A stretch of 12,314 nt of DNA from MGIIb-P sp963694325 (GTDB lineage: Archaea; Thermoplasmatota; Poseidoniia; Poseidoniales; Thalassarchaeaceae): contig CAVOCV010000045.1 in NCBI GenBank assembly GCA_963694325.1, positions 1 through 12,314 on the forward strand, written 5' to 3'. Made by a program: the position numbers and the translations under genes. Shown in pieces: positions 7,365 through 12,314 of this stretch. The first letter of the stretch is position 1; every line of letters begins with the position of its first letter. The notes under the pieces were generated by a model, which did not search any database, was not told the origin of the DNA, and saw nothing but the letters and a program-made list of their open reading frames with translations.

Positions 7365-7439
7365 GGGCGCGTAGTATAGCTTGGATAATGCACCGGCCTC
7401 CTAAGCCGGGTATCGCGGGTTCAAATCCTGCCGCGCCCG
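7365..7439 (+). tRNA. tRNA-Arg (CCT anticodon)
   Basis: A 75-base cloverleaf. The acceptor stem GGGCGCG (7365-7371) pairs with CGCGCCC (7432-7438), with G7439 as the discriminator. The anticodon stem is CCGGC/GCCGG around the loop CTCCTAA, putting anticodon CCT at 7400-7402, which reads AGG. The T arm is GCGGG-TTCAAAT-CCTGC. CCA is not encoded (GTA follows the acceptor), and there is no intron. It is on the plus strand while both neighbours are on the minus strand, and only two bases separate it from the RFC-like gene's stop codon. No strong TATA box is visible in the 57 bases upstream. Confidence 0.97.
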
Positions 7440-7441
7440 TA

Positions 7442-8587
7442 TCAACTCACACAGAGGCCATGGCGCTTGCCCGCGCCTGCAACCCGATGCAAAAAGTGCT
7501 CGATTTGGATGCGCGGATGCATGGACCCTCGCAGTGATACATCGCATTCGCACAGGGCGGCGAGCATCTCGTCGCGCAACACAGGTGCGAGCATCAGTCG
7601 ATTGCCGACCAATTCCATGTGGACCTGATGGACGATGTCATCGGCATCGAGTGCATGGATGCCCATCATCTCGTCGAGTTGTCCCATCGCGCCCTCGAGC
7701 ATCTTCACGTTGCGGCCGTATTGTTTCTCCCAACGCCACTCGATCACGCGGCCTCTCAGAGCGAGTTCAAGCATGCGGCGGGCGTGTTGAAGGGTGCTCG
7801 CTGAGACCACATCGAATAGGTGGTCGCGTTCGGATGTCAGCCCACGGTGAGCGAGTAATTCGGTGGTGAACAAGGCCCGCCTCAGGTTTCCGTTCGCCAC
7901 GTGGGCGATGTCTGCGGCCAAACCTGTGGCCAATGTGACATCCTCCAGCGAGGCGACCTTTTCGACGGTGGCCTGAATTTGAGCCCCGTCCACCGGTGGC
8001 AAGCGAATGTGCTGCATTCGACTGCGCAACGCATCGATGATGCGACTCGGCGCGCGGGCGGTGAAGATGAAACGGGTCGTGTGGGATTCGGATTCCATCA
8101 TGCGGCGCAGATAGGGTTGACGTCGATCTCCCAGATGGTCCGCATCCTCGATGATGATCAATCGGCTGACAGGGGCGCGACCGTCTGTCAGGGGTGATTC
8201 CTCTCCACAGGGTGCCTCGCCGATCTGGCCGACCCACATACCCCTGTCGAAGGCGTCCAGACTGGTGCGGCCCGCCAAGGTATCCTCAGACCCGATGCCG
8301 GCCGGTCGAAGGAATTCTTCGAAGGTCTTCATGGCGCCGCGCGAACCCGAAAGGTCGCGTGCCTGTAGGACGTGGCAGGTCGATCGCCAACCGGCGCCGA
8401 GCACTTGCCGAGCGACCAGACGCCAGGCGGCGGTTTTGCCGACGCCGGCGGGTCCGGAAATCAGCAGATGAGGGGGATTGCCATGGAGGCTTGCGCGGAT
8501 GAACTGCTCACGGATGGCATCGGGCATCGCAAGCGCATCGAAGCGCTGGGGTGCATGAATCGAGAGCCACGAAGCCATCGCCCACAT
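7442..8587 (-). CDS. rfcS: RFC small-subunit-like clamp-loader ATPase
   Basis: An AAA+ protein of 381 aa in the replication factor C family, which loads the PCNA clamp onto primed DNA. Walker A is GPAGVGKT (45-52). The Walker B segment is LIIIEDAD (143-150), where the usual DEAD-type order is ED, so both acidic residues are swapped. The sensor 1 strand is FIFTARAPSRI (173-183) with Arg where RFC has Asn. The SRC arginine-finger motif is SRM (189-191) and sensor 2 is NGNLRRALF (232-240). Residues 95-140 hold an insertion between Walker A and B that lengthens the protein beyond the usual 320-330 aa. The C-terminal helical collar region follows 260. An ATG at 8578 (MASWLSIHAP) would fit the family N-terminus as well as the one at 8587. 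It lies 35 nt after rpoP. It may be a second, divergent small subunit rather than the main one. Confidence 0.85.
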   Translation of the reverse strand: MWAMASWLSIHAPQRFDALAMPDAIREQFIRASLHGNPPHLLISGPAGVGKTAAWRLVARQVLGAGWRSTCHVLQARDLSGSRGAMKTFEEFLRPAGIGSEDTLAGRTSLDAFDRGMWVGQIGEAPCGEESPLTDGRAPVSRLIIIEDADHLGDRRQPYLRRMMESESHTTRFIFTARAPSRIIDALRSRMQHIRLPPVDGAQIQATVEKVASLEDVTLATGLAADIAHVANGNLRRALFTTELLAHRGLTSERDHLFDVVSASTLQHARRMLELALRGRVIEWRWEKQYGRNVKMLEGAMGQLDEMMGIHALDADDIVHQVHMELVGNRLMLAPVLRDEMLAALCECDVSLRGSMHPRIQIEHFLHRVAGAGKRHGLCVS

Positions 8588-8622
8588 CGGGGGCGCCGCG
8601 GTCTTTCAAATCGCCGGGCGAA

Positions 8623-8772
8623 TCAGACCGCATCCAGGGTCTTGTGACCCTGACGACGGGGCTTGACGAAGATGCGGAATCCGCACGCTTTGCAGGAGAT
8701 GCCGGTGCGGGTGCCCTCGAAGTGTTCGAGGTTGCCGCAGCGGAGACACTTGTACTCGACCGGTTTTGACAT
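8623..8772 (-). CDS. rpoP: RNA polymerase subunit P (Rpo12)
   Basis: A 49-aa protein found by translating the gap between guaA and the RFC-like gene. It has two zinc-binding pairs, KCLRCG (Cys9, Cys12) and SCKACGFRI (Cys27, Cys30), followed by a basic tail (VKPRRQGHK). The spacing, the GIxCxxCGxRI signature and the length match archaeal Rpo12/eukaryotic Rpb12, a small core subunit at the Rpo3/Rpo10/Rpo11 assembly platform. Alternative zinc-ribbon proteins such as ribosomal L37Ae are longer and differ after the second pair. The ATG at 8772 is the only reasonable start. No close Shine-Dalgarno is seen, and a weak AT-rich patch (8797-8804) about 25-30 bases upstream could give a nearly leaderless message. 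A hairpin with a T-run lies just upstream, so rpoP may be partly uncoupled from guaA. Confidence 0.9.
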   Translation of the reverse strand: MSKPVEYKCLRCGNLEHFEGTRTGISCKACGFRIFVKPRRQGHKTLDAV

Positions 8773-8817
8773 CGAAGCGGCCGACCTGCCCCTCCCATTT
8801 GAAGCCGTCGCCTCCGC

Positions 8818-8836
8818 AAAAGGCCCCGTAGGGGCC
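8818..8836 (-). terminator. Hairpin plus T-run after guaA
   Basis: On the minus strand GGCCCC-TAC-GGGGCC forms a perfect six-base-pair stem with a three-base loop, followed at once by TTTT (8821-8818). It begins two bases past the guaA stop codon. The form is that of an intrinsic terminator, although archaeal RNA polymerase relies mainly on the T-run, and four T are few. It could attenuate read-through into rpoP or stabilise the upstream mRNA end. Confidence 0.5.
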
Positions 8837-8838
8837 GT

Positions 8839-9432
8839 TCAAGCATCACCGCGAGCGATTCTGCAAATCTCGATGAAATTCTGAAACATCTCCCGACCGA
8901 ATTCCGAATCGTTCACCTCGGGATGGAATTGGAGCCCAAATCGATCTCCAGACTCATTCTCCATGCTCTGCACCTTGCACGAATCACTGGAGGCGGTGAT
9001 GAAGAATCCATCCGGCACGACGTCAACCTCGTCGTTGTGTGATTCCCATACAGTCTGGGTTTCGGGTGTGCCCGTGAAAATTTGTCCACCGCCGTCGATC
9101 AGGCGGATTGAAGCGGCGCCGAACTCGGGGGTCTCCGACTCCGCCGCGCTGCCACCATAATGACCCGCCATGAACTGGTGACCCGCACAGATTCCGAGCA
9201 CCGGCAAGTCGAGTTCGAGGTAGGCTGCGCAATTGCCCAGCTCGCCGGTCAGGCCGACCCGGGCTGCCCCGCCCGAGAGGAGGATGCCATCGAGGTCTCG
9301 AAGGTCGGATACGGGGGTGGTGTTCTCGATGATCTGGGTGTCGACCCCGAGGTAGCGAAGCATCCGCCATTCACGATGGGTCCACTGCCCGCCATTATCG
9401 ACCACGTCGATGACCAGAGGCGTCTCACTCAT
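8839..9432 (-). CDS. guaA: GMP synthase glutamine amidotransferase subunit A
   Basis: A protein of 197 aa, class I glutamine amidotransferase. In most archaea GMP synthase is split, and this subunit releases ammonia from glutamine for the separate ATP-pyrophosphatase subunit that converts XMP to GMP. The N-terminus VIDVVDNGGQWTHREWRMLRYLG is the family signature. The nucleophile elbow GICAGHQF puts catalytic Cys at about 82, and QFHPEV gives His170 and Glu172. LSGG (about 52-55) is the oxyanion-region strand. The frame extends to a TTG at 9459, but the ATG at 9432 gives the standard archaeal N-terminus. The ATP-pyrophosphatase subunit is not in this window. It starts 42 nt after the aldolase-like gene. 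Confidence 0.93.
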   Translation of the reverse strand: MSETPLVIDVVDNGGQWTHREWRMLRYLGVDTQIIENTTPVSDLRDLDGILLSGGAARVGLTGELGNCAAYLELDLPVLGICAGHQFMAGHYGGSAAESETPEFGAASIRLIDGGGQIFTGTPETQTVWESHNDEVDVVPDGFFITASSDSCKVQSMENESGDRFGLQFHPEVNDSEFGREMFQNFIEICRIARGDA

Positions 9433-9474
9433 CGTTCGTTCCGCGACAGCGGCGCTCAATCAAGGTGATGGCGT

Positions 9475-10515
9475 TCAGAAGTCCGCAATCTCACTGAGGT
9501 AGAGCACGCGCATGCTGTGCTCAAAGGCGGAAGCGTGCCCCCACGCCTCCAACAGGTCGGCGCCGAGCGCGTACAATCCATGGCCCCGTGCGACGAACAA
9601 TTTGTTGCCCGTCTGCTTGAGGGCCTCTGTGATTTCGACCAGGTATCCTTCCATGTCGTCATATTGGACATCGACGATGGTGGCTCTTCCGAATGTTGAG
9701 CGTCCTTCGAAGTCGTTCGGTACCAAGGCATACCGATCCTTCTCCATACTCATCGTCGTCGTGTAGGGTGCGTGAACGTGAATGCAGGCGCCGCGGCCTT
9801 CGTGCTCCAGACTTGCAATCGCCAAACCGACGCTGTGGATTTGCCAATCCTCATCCGCACCGAGCGGCGCGACGTCGCCCAATCGACCTGTCAGCAGATC
9901 GGTTTCGTTCATCAAACCGAGCGCAGCACCCTCGCGGGTGACGTGGACCAGGCCGGAGTGGGTGGGTGACAGCATGCTGAAGGAGCCAGCCGTGCCGTGC
10001 AGGAGGCGTTCCTTGTGCAATTGGCGACCGAGGGTTGCAAACATGCCGACGGTCTCACCGGGGACGACGAAACCTTCGCCAACGATCGGCGGCATCGGGG
10101 GATTCTCAACATCTTGGATGATCTCTCCAGCCGCAGCCATGCCCTGTTTCAAGCTCTCATTCTCATCTCTGAGACGTTCGAGTTCTGCCTTCTCATCGCC
10201 TTCGATCGTGCGCTTGGCTGCCTCAATCTTCTGGACGCCGGCCTCGACGGCAACGGCTGAGCCGGAGTGCATCGTCTGAGCGCCTGCCGGCGCGGAGGGA
10301 GGTGCGCGTGGAGGGGCTGCGGGTCCACCGCCACCTCCACCGAACATGGTCGGCCCGCCCGCGCCGCCGCCCGGCGGCCCTGACGGAGGTCCCGATGGGG
10401 GGCCCGAGGGAGGGCTGGCCGGAGGGCCTGAAGGAGGGGGAGAAGCGGGGGCACCGGTGACCTTCGCCAGCATCTTATCGGACCCATCTTCATCCGCTGT
10501 GTCTTCATCGGTCAT
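9475..10515 (-). CDS. Aldolase-II-domain protein with Pro/Gly-rich coiled-coil N-terminus
   Basis: A protein of 346 aa from the ATG at 10515. Residues 1-20 are acidic. Residues 20-80 are a low-complexity Pro/Gly/Ser region with SGPP tandem repeats and a six-Gly run. Residues 96-136 are charged and heptad-like (KIEAAKRTIEGDEKAELERLRDE pattern), probably a coiled coil. Residues 155-346 form a class II aldolase/adducin domain: HGTAGSFSML (173-182), DWQIHS, the metal pair IHVHAP (His246, His248) and ARGHGLY (His312). Compared with fuculose-1-phosphate aldolase the catalytic Glu73 position aligns with Asp223, next to Glu222. Family members are aldolases, epimerases or dehydratases for sugar phosphates, or non-enzymatic (adducin). 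The frame runs on to 10659, but that extension is antisense tRNA-Asp and lies upstream of the TATA box. Substrate unknown. Confidence 0.88.
   Translation of the reverse strand: MTDEDTADEDGSDKMLAKVTGAPASPPPSGPPASPPSGPPSGPPSGPPGGGAGGPTMFGGGGGGPAAPPRAPPSAPAGAQTMHSGSAVAVEAGVQKIEAAKRTIEGDEKAELERLRDENESLKQGMAAAGEIIQDVENPPMPPIVGEGFVVPGETVGMFATLGRQLHKERLLHGTAGSFSMLSPTHSGLVHVTREGAALGLMNETDLLTGRLGDVAPLGADEDWQIHSVGLAIASLEHEGRGACIHVHAPYTTTMSMEKDRYALVPNDFEGRSTFGRATIVDVQYDDMEGYLVEITEALKQTGNKLFVARGHGLYALGADLLEAWGHASAFEHSMRVLYLSEIADF
10372..10431 (-). repeat. Coding tandem SGPP repeats
   Basis: This stretch encodes four SGPP units interrupted by one ASPP unit, inside the low-complexity Pro/Gly-rich front of the aldolase-domain protein. 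The DNA is a purine-rich, G-heavy run on the plus strand. It is likely a disordered linker whose copy number could vary between strains. Confidence 0.6.
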
Positions 10516-10545
10516 CGTCGCACCCAAACGGCGGATGACGTGCCG

Positions 10546-10553
10546 ATTAAATA
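10546..10553. promoter_or_regulatory. Shared TATA box between tRNA-Asp and the aldolase gene
   Basis: ATTAAATA (plus) or TATTTAAT (minus) is the only A+T-rich block in the 64 bases between two divergent genes. Its centre is about 30 bases before the tRNA-Asp 5' end, the classic position for an archaeal tRNA promoter. It is about 35 bases before the aldolase ATG at 10515, giving a very short leader. One box may therefore serve both directions. Confidence 0.6.
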
Positions 10554-10579
10554 CAGGTCCGCTGTCGCCGAGTCGCCAA

Positions 10580-10652
10580 GCCCCTGTAGTGTAGTGGCCT
10601 ATCATGGAGCCCTGTCGAGGCTCCGACCCGGGTTCAAATCCCGGCGGGGGCG
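10580..10652 (+). tRNA. tRNA-Asp (GTC anticodon)
   Basis: A 73-base cloverleaf. The acceptor GCCCCTG (10580-10586) pairs with CGGGGGC (10645-10651) including one T-G pair, and G10652 is the discriminator. The anticodon stem is GAGCC/GGCTC around the loop CTGTCGA, so anticodon GTC lies at 10614-10616 with G at position 37. The T arm is CCGGG-TTCAAAT-CCCGG. No CCA is encoded and there is no intron. It is on the plus strand and ends three bases before the trm5 stop codon on the other strand. Confidence 0.98.
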
Positions 10653-10655
10653 CCT

Positions 10656-11669
10656 TCACATCGTCGATTCAAACCTGCAGAGATTCGACGTGGATGAGTA
10701 GGATCTGCGGATCTCTAACCTCGTCTCGCCGAGCAGGTCGTCTAAGGTCGAAACAGCCGCTTCGTGGTCCGATTCATCGACCACAGCCCAACCACGAATC
10801 AAGCCTCCCGGACGAACCAGAGGGGTCAAACTCGGCAGGTGGGACAAGGTGTCATGGGGGATGTTCACCAAGAGCAGGTCAAAGGCGGAGATCATCTCTT
10901 CTCTGCCACCCAATGAGAGAGCATCCACGCATTCGAAGGTGGTGTCCGGGTGGTCGATGTTGTCCTTCAGCAACCGCACCGCGGCCGGATTGAGATCGCC
11001 GGCGAAAAGGTGACCGACCAAACCCGATTCTCGAATCAGTGGTTTCAGTGATGGACCCACCCCCGCATAGGGGTCGCACACATCGATGGGGCGACCGATT
11101 TGTTCACGCAGGGCTTTGGCGCTGACGAGTGTGCCTTCGCGTTCACGCGACAATCGGGCTGAATAGTAGGCTTCGGCCGGGTCCGTCCACAGCATCTGGC
11201 CGCTCTCGCGTACCTGGGTTCGAGTCCCCGCCACGGCGCCGTCTCTCACTGACAGGAGGGATAGGTCACGAATCCTGAATTCTCCGACGACGCCCCGGTC
11301 CTCGTAGACGGCGCGCACCCGAGGGTGTTGGGTGATGAGAGCGTTGCCGATCGCCGTGCCGTGCAGGCGCTGCTCGGCATCGAGTTTGATGAGAATCAAA
11401 TCGCCGAGGATCTCATGTCCGGTCGGCCATTCGACAGCACCTCTGATCTCAACGGGAAGTTGGTCACGATAGGTGCGCGGTGCAGGGCCTTCCACCTCGA
11501 TGTCGACGGATGGATAATCGCTCGCATGGCCCTCATGAATAGGGATGAGTCGGCGGGAATCATCGGTCGGATCGGCGATGACGCGGGCGCCTTCGGGCAG
11601 GGCACCGGTCTCTTCGAGCACCTGCAGAACGCGTTGGGTGTCGACGCTCGGCACGCTCAAATGACGCAT
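10656..11669 (-). CDS. trm5: tRNA (guanine-37-N1)-methyltransferase, Trm5 family
   Basis: A protein of 337 aa from the ATG at 11669; Methanocaldococcus jannaschii Trm5 is about this length. Trm5 uses S-adenosylmethionine to form m1G37, which prevents +1 frameshifting. The N-terminal D1-like segment begins MRHLSVPSVDTQRVLQVLEETGALP, the family pattern. EILGDLILIKL (about 86-96) belongs to the D2 domain. YYSARLSRER (168-177) holds the conserved Arg, DPYAGVGP (199-206) is the SAM-binding motif I, GDLNPAA (224-230) is motif II, and VNIP (268-271) is the NxP catalytic-loop motif. An upstream ATG at 11735 would add 22 residues and overlap the start of dph5 on the other strand. The family N-terminus favours 11669. 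A wyosine-pathway Trm5 paralogue or TYW2-like enzyme is possible but less likely. Confidence 0.88.
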   Translation of the reverse strand: MRHLSVPSVDTQRVLQVLEETGALPEGARVIADPTDDSRRLIPIHEGHASDYPSVDIEVEGPAPRTYRDQLPVEIRGAVEWPTGHEILGDLILIKLDAEQRLHGTAIGNALITQHPRVRAVYEDRGVVGEFRIRDLSLLSVRDGAVAGTRTQVRESGQMLWTDPAEAYYSARLSREREGTLVSAKALREQIGRPIDVCDPYAGVGPSLKPLIRESGLVGHLFAGDLNPAAVRLLKDNIDHPDTTFECVDALSLGGREEMISAFDLLLVNIPHDTLSHLPSLTPLVRPGGLIRGWAVVDESDHEAAVSTLDDLLGETRLEIRRSYSSTSNLCRFESTM

Positions 11670-11712
11670 GTCTCTCGACAGGTTCCACAGGCGCACCCCG
11701 CTTGACGCTGAC

Positions 11713-11718
11713 GGAGGG
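11713..11718 (+). promoter_or_regulatory. dph5: Shine-Dalgarno GGAGGG of dph5
   Basis: GGAGGG ends five bases before the ATG at 11724. It fixes the dph5 start and lies in the short region between the divergent trm5 and dph5 starts. Confidence 0.75.
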
Positions 11719-11723
11719 AGAGG

Positions 11724-12314
11724 ATGACGGGTCATGGACTGTGGCTGGTCGGTCTCGGCCCGGGTGATCTGGATCAGATGTCCGAGGCGGCAAGACTAGC
11801 TGCAAAGGCGGCGGACCACCGCTTCTTAGAAGGCTACACCGCCCTCTTGCCACCCAATCAACTCGATCGGCTCGAATCGGTCATCGGGGGCTGGGAACTT
11901 CGCATGCGCTCAGCGGTTGAAGATGCGGCAGAACTCCTCGAACTTGCCTCTCATTCCAAGGTCGCCCTGCTCGTTGTGGGAGACCCTCTTCAAGCGACCA
12001 CGCATGTCGATCTGCAATTGCGATGTCAGGAGAATGGTGTCCCCTGCCACGTCTTGCATGGGATTTCAATCACCACGATCGTCACCGGTGCAGCCGGCCT
12101 CCAATCCTATCGATTCGGACGACAATGCACCTTCGCCTATCCTTACGGTGATTATCTGCCAACATCACCACTCGAGATCATCCTGGCCAATCGTGAGCGT
12201 GACCTGCACACTCTCGCCCTGCTCGACCTTGACCCCACGGGCATGGGTGAGAGCGATCAGAAACCGATGAGTCCCGCGGTTGCCATCGATGTGCTCCGCG
12301 GCATGGCAAAGAAA
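11724..12314 (+). CDS. dph5: Diphthine synthase, partial at the right edge
   Basis: The first 197 aa of a plus-strand gene that runs off the window; the family is about 250-270 aa. Dph5 trimethylates the modified histidine of elongation factor 2 with S-adenosylmethionine during diphthamide synthesis. Visible family motifs are the N-terminal strand WLVGLGPGDL (7-16), FLEGYTALLP (34-43), VVGDPLQATTHVDL (84-97), LHGISITTIVTGAAGLQSYRFG (111-132) and LHTLALLDLD (161-170). These are characteristic of the tetrapyrrole-methylase fold and specific to Dph5. The archaeal pathway also needs Dph2 and Dph6, which are not in this window. Translation is open from the ATG to the final base, with no stop or frameshift. 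It diverges from trm5. Confidence 0.95.
   Translation, partial: MTGHGLWLVGLGPGDLDQMSEAARLAAKAADHRFLEGYTALLPPNQLDRLESVIGGWELRMRSAVEDAAELLELASHSKVALLVVGDPLQATTHVDLQLRCQENGVPCHVLHGISITTIVTGAAGLQSYRFGRQCTFAYPYGDYLPTSPLEIILANRERDLHTLALLDLDPTGMGESDQKPMSPAVAIDVLRGMAKK

Noticed and set aside
10282..10449. G-rich run on the plus strand as a possible G-quadruplex element
   Set aside because: The G runs follow directly from Pro/Gly codons in the low-complexity coding region; no separate evidence supports a structural role.
10516..10659. Upstream extension of the aldolase-domain protein
   Set aside because: The added residues are the antisense translation of tRNA-Asp (PGFEPGSEP type), and they lie upstream of the TATA box.
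11670..11735. Upstream extension of trm5 to the ATG at 11735
   Set aside because: It would overlap the start of dph5 on the opposite strand, and the conserved Trm5 N-terminus begins at the ATG at 11669. It is not strictly excluded.
1..12314. CRISPR array, insertion sequence, prophage or defence island
   Set aside because: I saw no regularly spaced repeats, transposase or integrase frames, or terminal inverted repeats. The two tRNA genes show no partial 3'-end duplicates that would mark an attachment site.

Overview
The window looks like a piece of chromosome from an uncultivated marine euryarchaeon, most likely Marine Group II (Ca. Poseidoniales) or a close relative in Thermoplasmatota. The archaeal assignment rests on diphthine synthase (dph5), a Trm5-type tRNA m1G37 methyltransferase, a stand-alone GMP synthase amidotransferase subunit, RNA polymerase subunit P (Rpo12), an RFC-type clamp-loader ATPase, and two tRNA genes without an encoded CCA. 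The narrower placement is an inference from the G+C-rich composition, the tight gene packing, and the mixture of archaeal information genes with a bacterial-type PlsC acyltransferase and a secreted FG-GAP lipoprotein. I could not test it by phylogeny.

Layout. Almost everything is read from the minus strand. (A) Positions 5688 down to 134 form a probable five-gene operon with gaps of 21-35 nt: an SdhA-family flavoprotein, an FG-GAP/VCBS lipoprotein, a HIT-family protein, a membrane-anchored PlsC-like acyltransferase and a DUF2299-like protein. A TATA-like box, a GGTGA ribosome binding site and a 17-bp-spaced direct repeat lie just in front of it. (B) 7307-5769 encodes a 512-aa membrane protein that I do not recognise. 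(C) tRNA-Arg(CCT) is on the plus strand, two bases from the stop codon of the next minus-strand gene. (D) 10515 down to 7442 holds an aldolase-II-domain protein with a Pro/Gly-rich, coiled-coil front, then guaA (amidotransferase), rpoP and an RFC-like ATPase. A hairpin plus T-run lies between guaA and rpoP. (E) tRNA-Asp(GTC) is on the plus strand and divides this group from trm5; an AT-rich box between tRNA-Asp and the aldolase gene is well placed to serve both. (F) trm5 (minus) and dph5 (plus, running off the right edge) diverge from a short shared 5' region.

How the genes may work together. Groups D-F are mainly information processing: transcription, clamp loading, purine supply, tRNA modification and EF-2 modification. 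trm5 and dph5 both protect the reading frame during translation. Group A looks like an envelope, lipid or redox module. Its flavoprotein has lost most residues that bind the dicarboxylate in SdhA/FrdA, so it probably does something other than succinate oxidation.

Four long open frames start too far upstream and were trimmed: the lipoprotein (lipobox), the acyltransferase (Shine-Dalgarno), the aldolase (the extension is antisense tRNA-Asp) and trm5 (family N-terminus). rpoP (49 aa) and the edge-truncated dph5 were found by direct translation. No insertion sequence, CRISPR array or prophage is visible, and no stretch above 300 bases lacks a gene.
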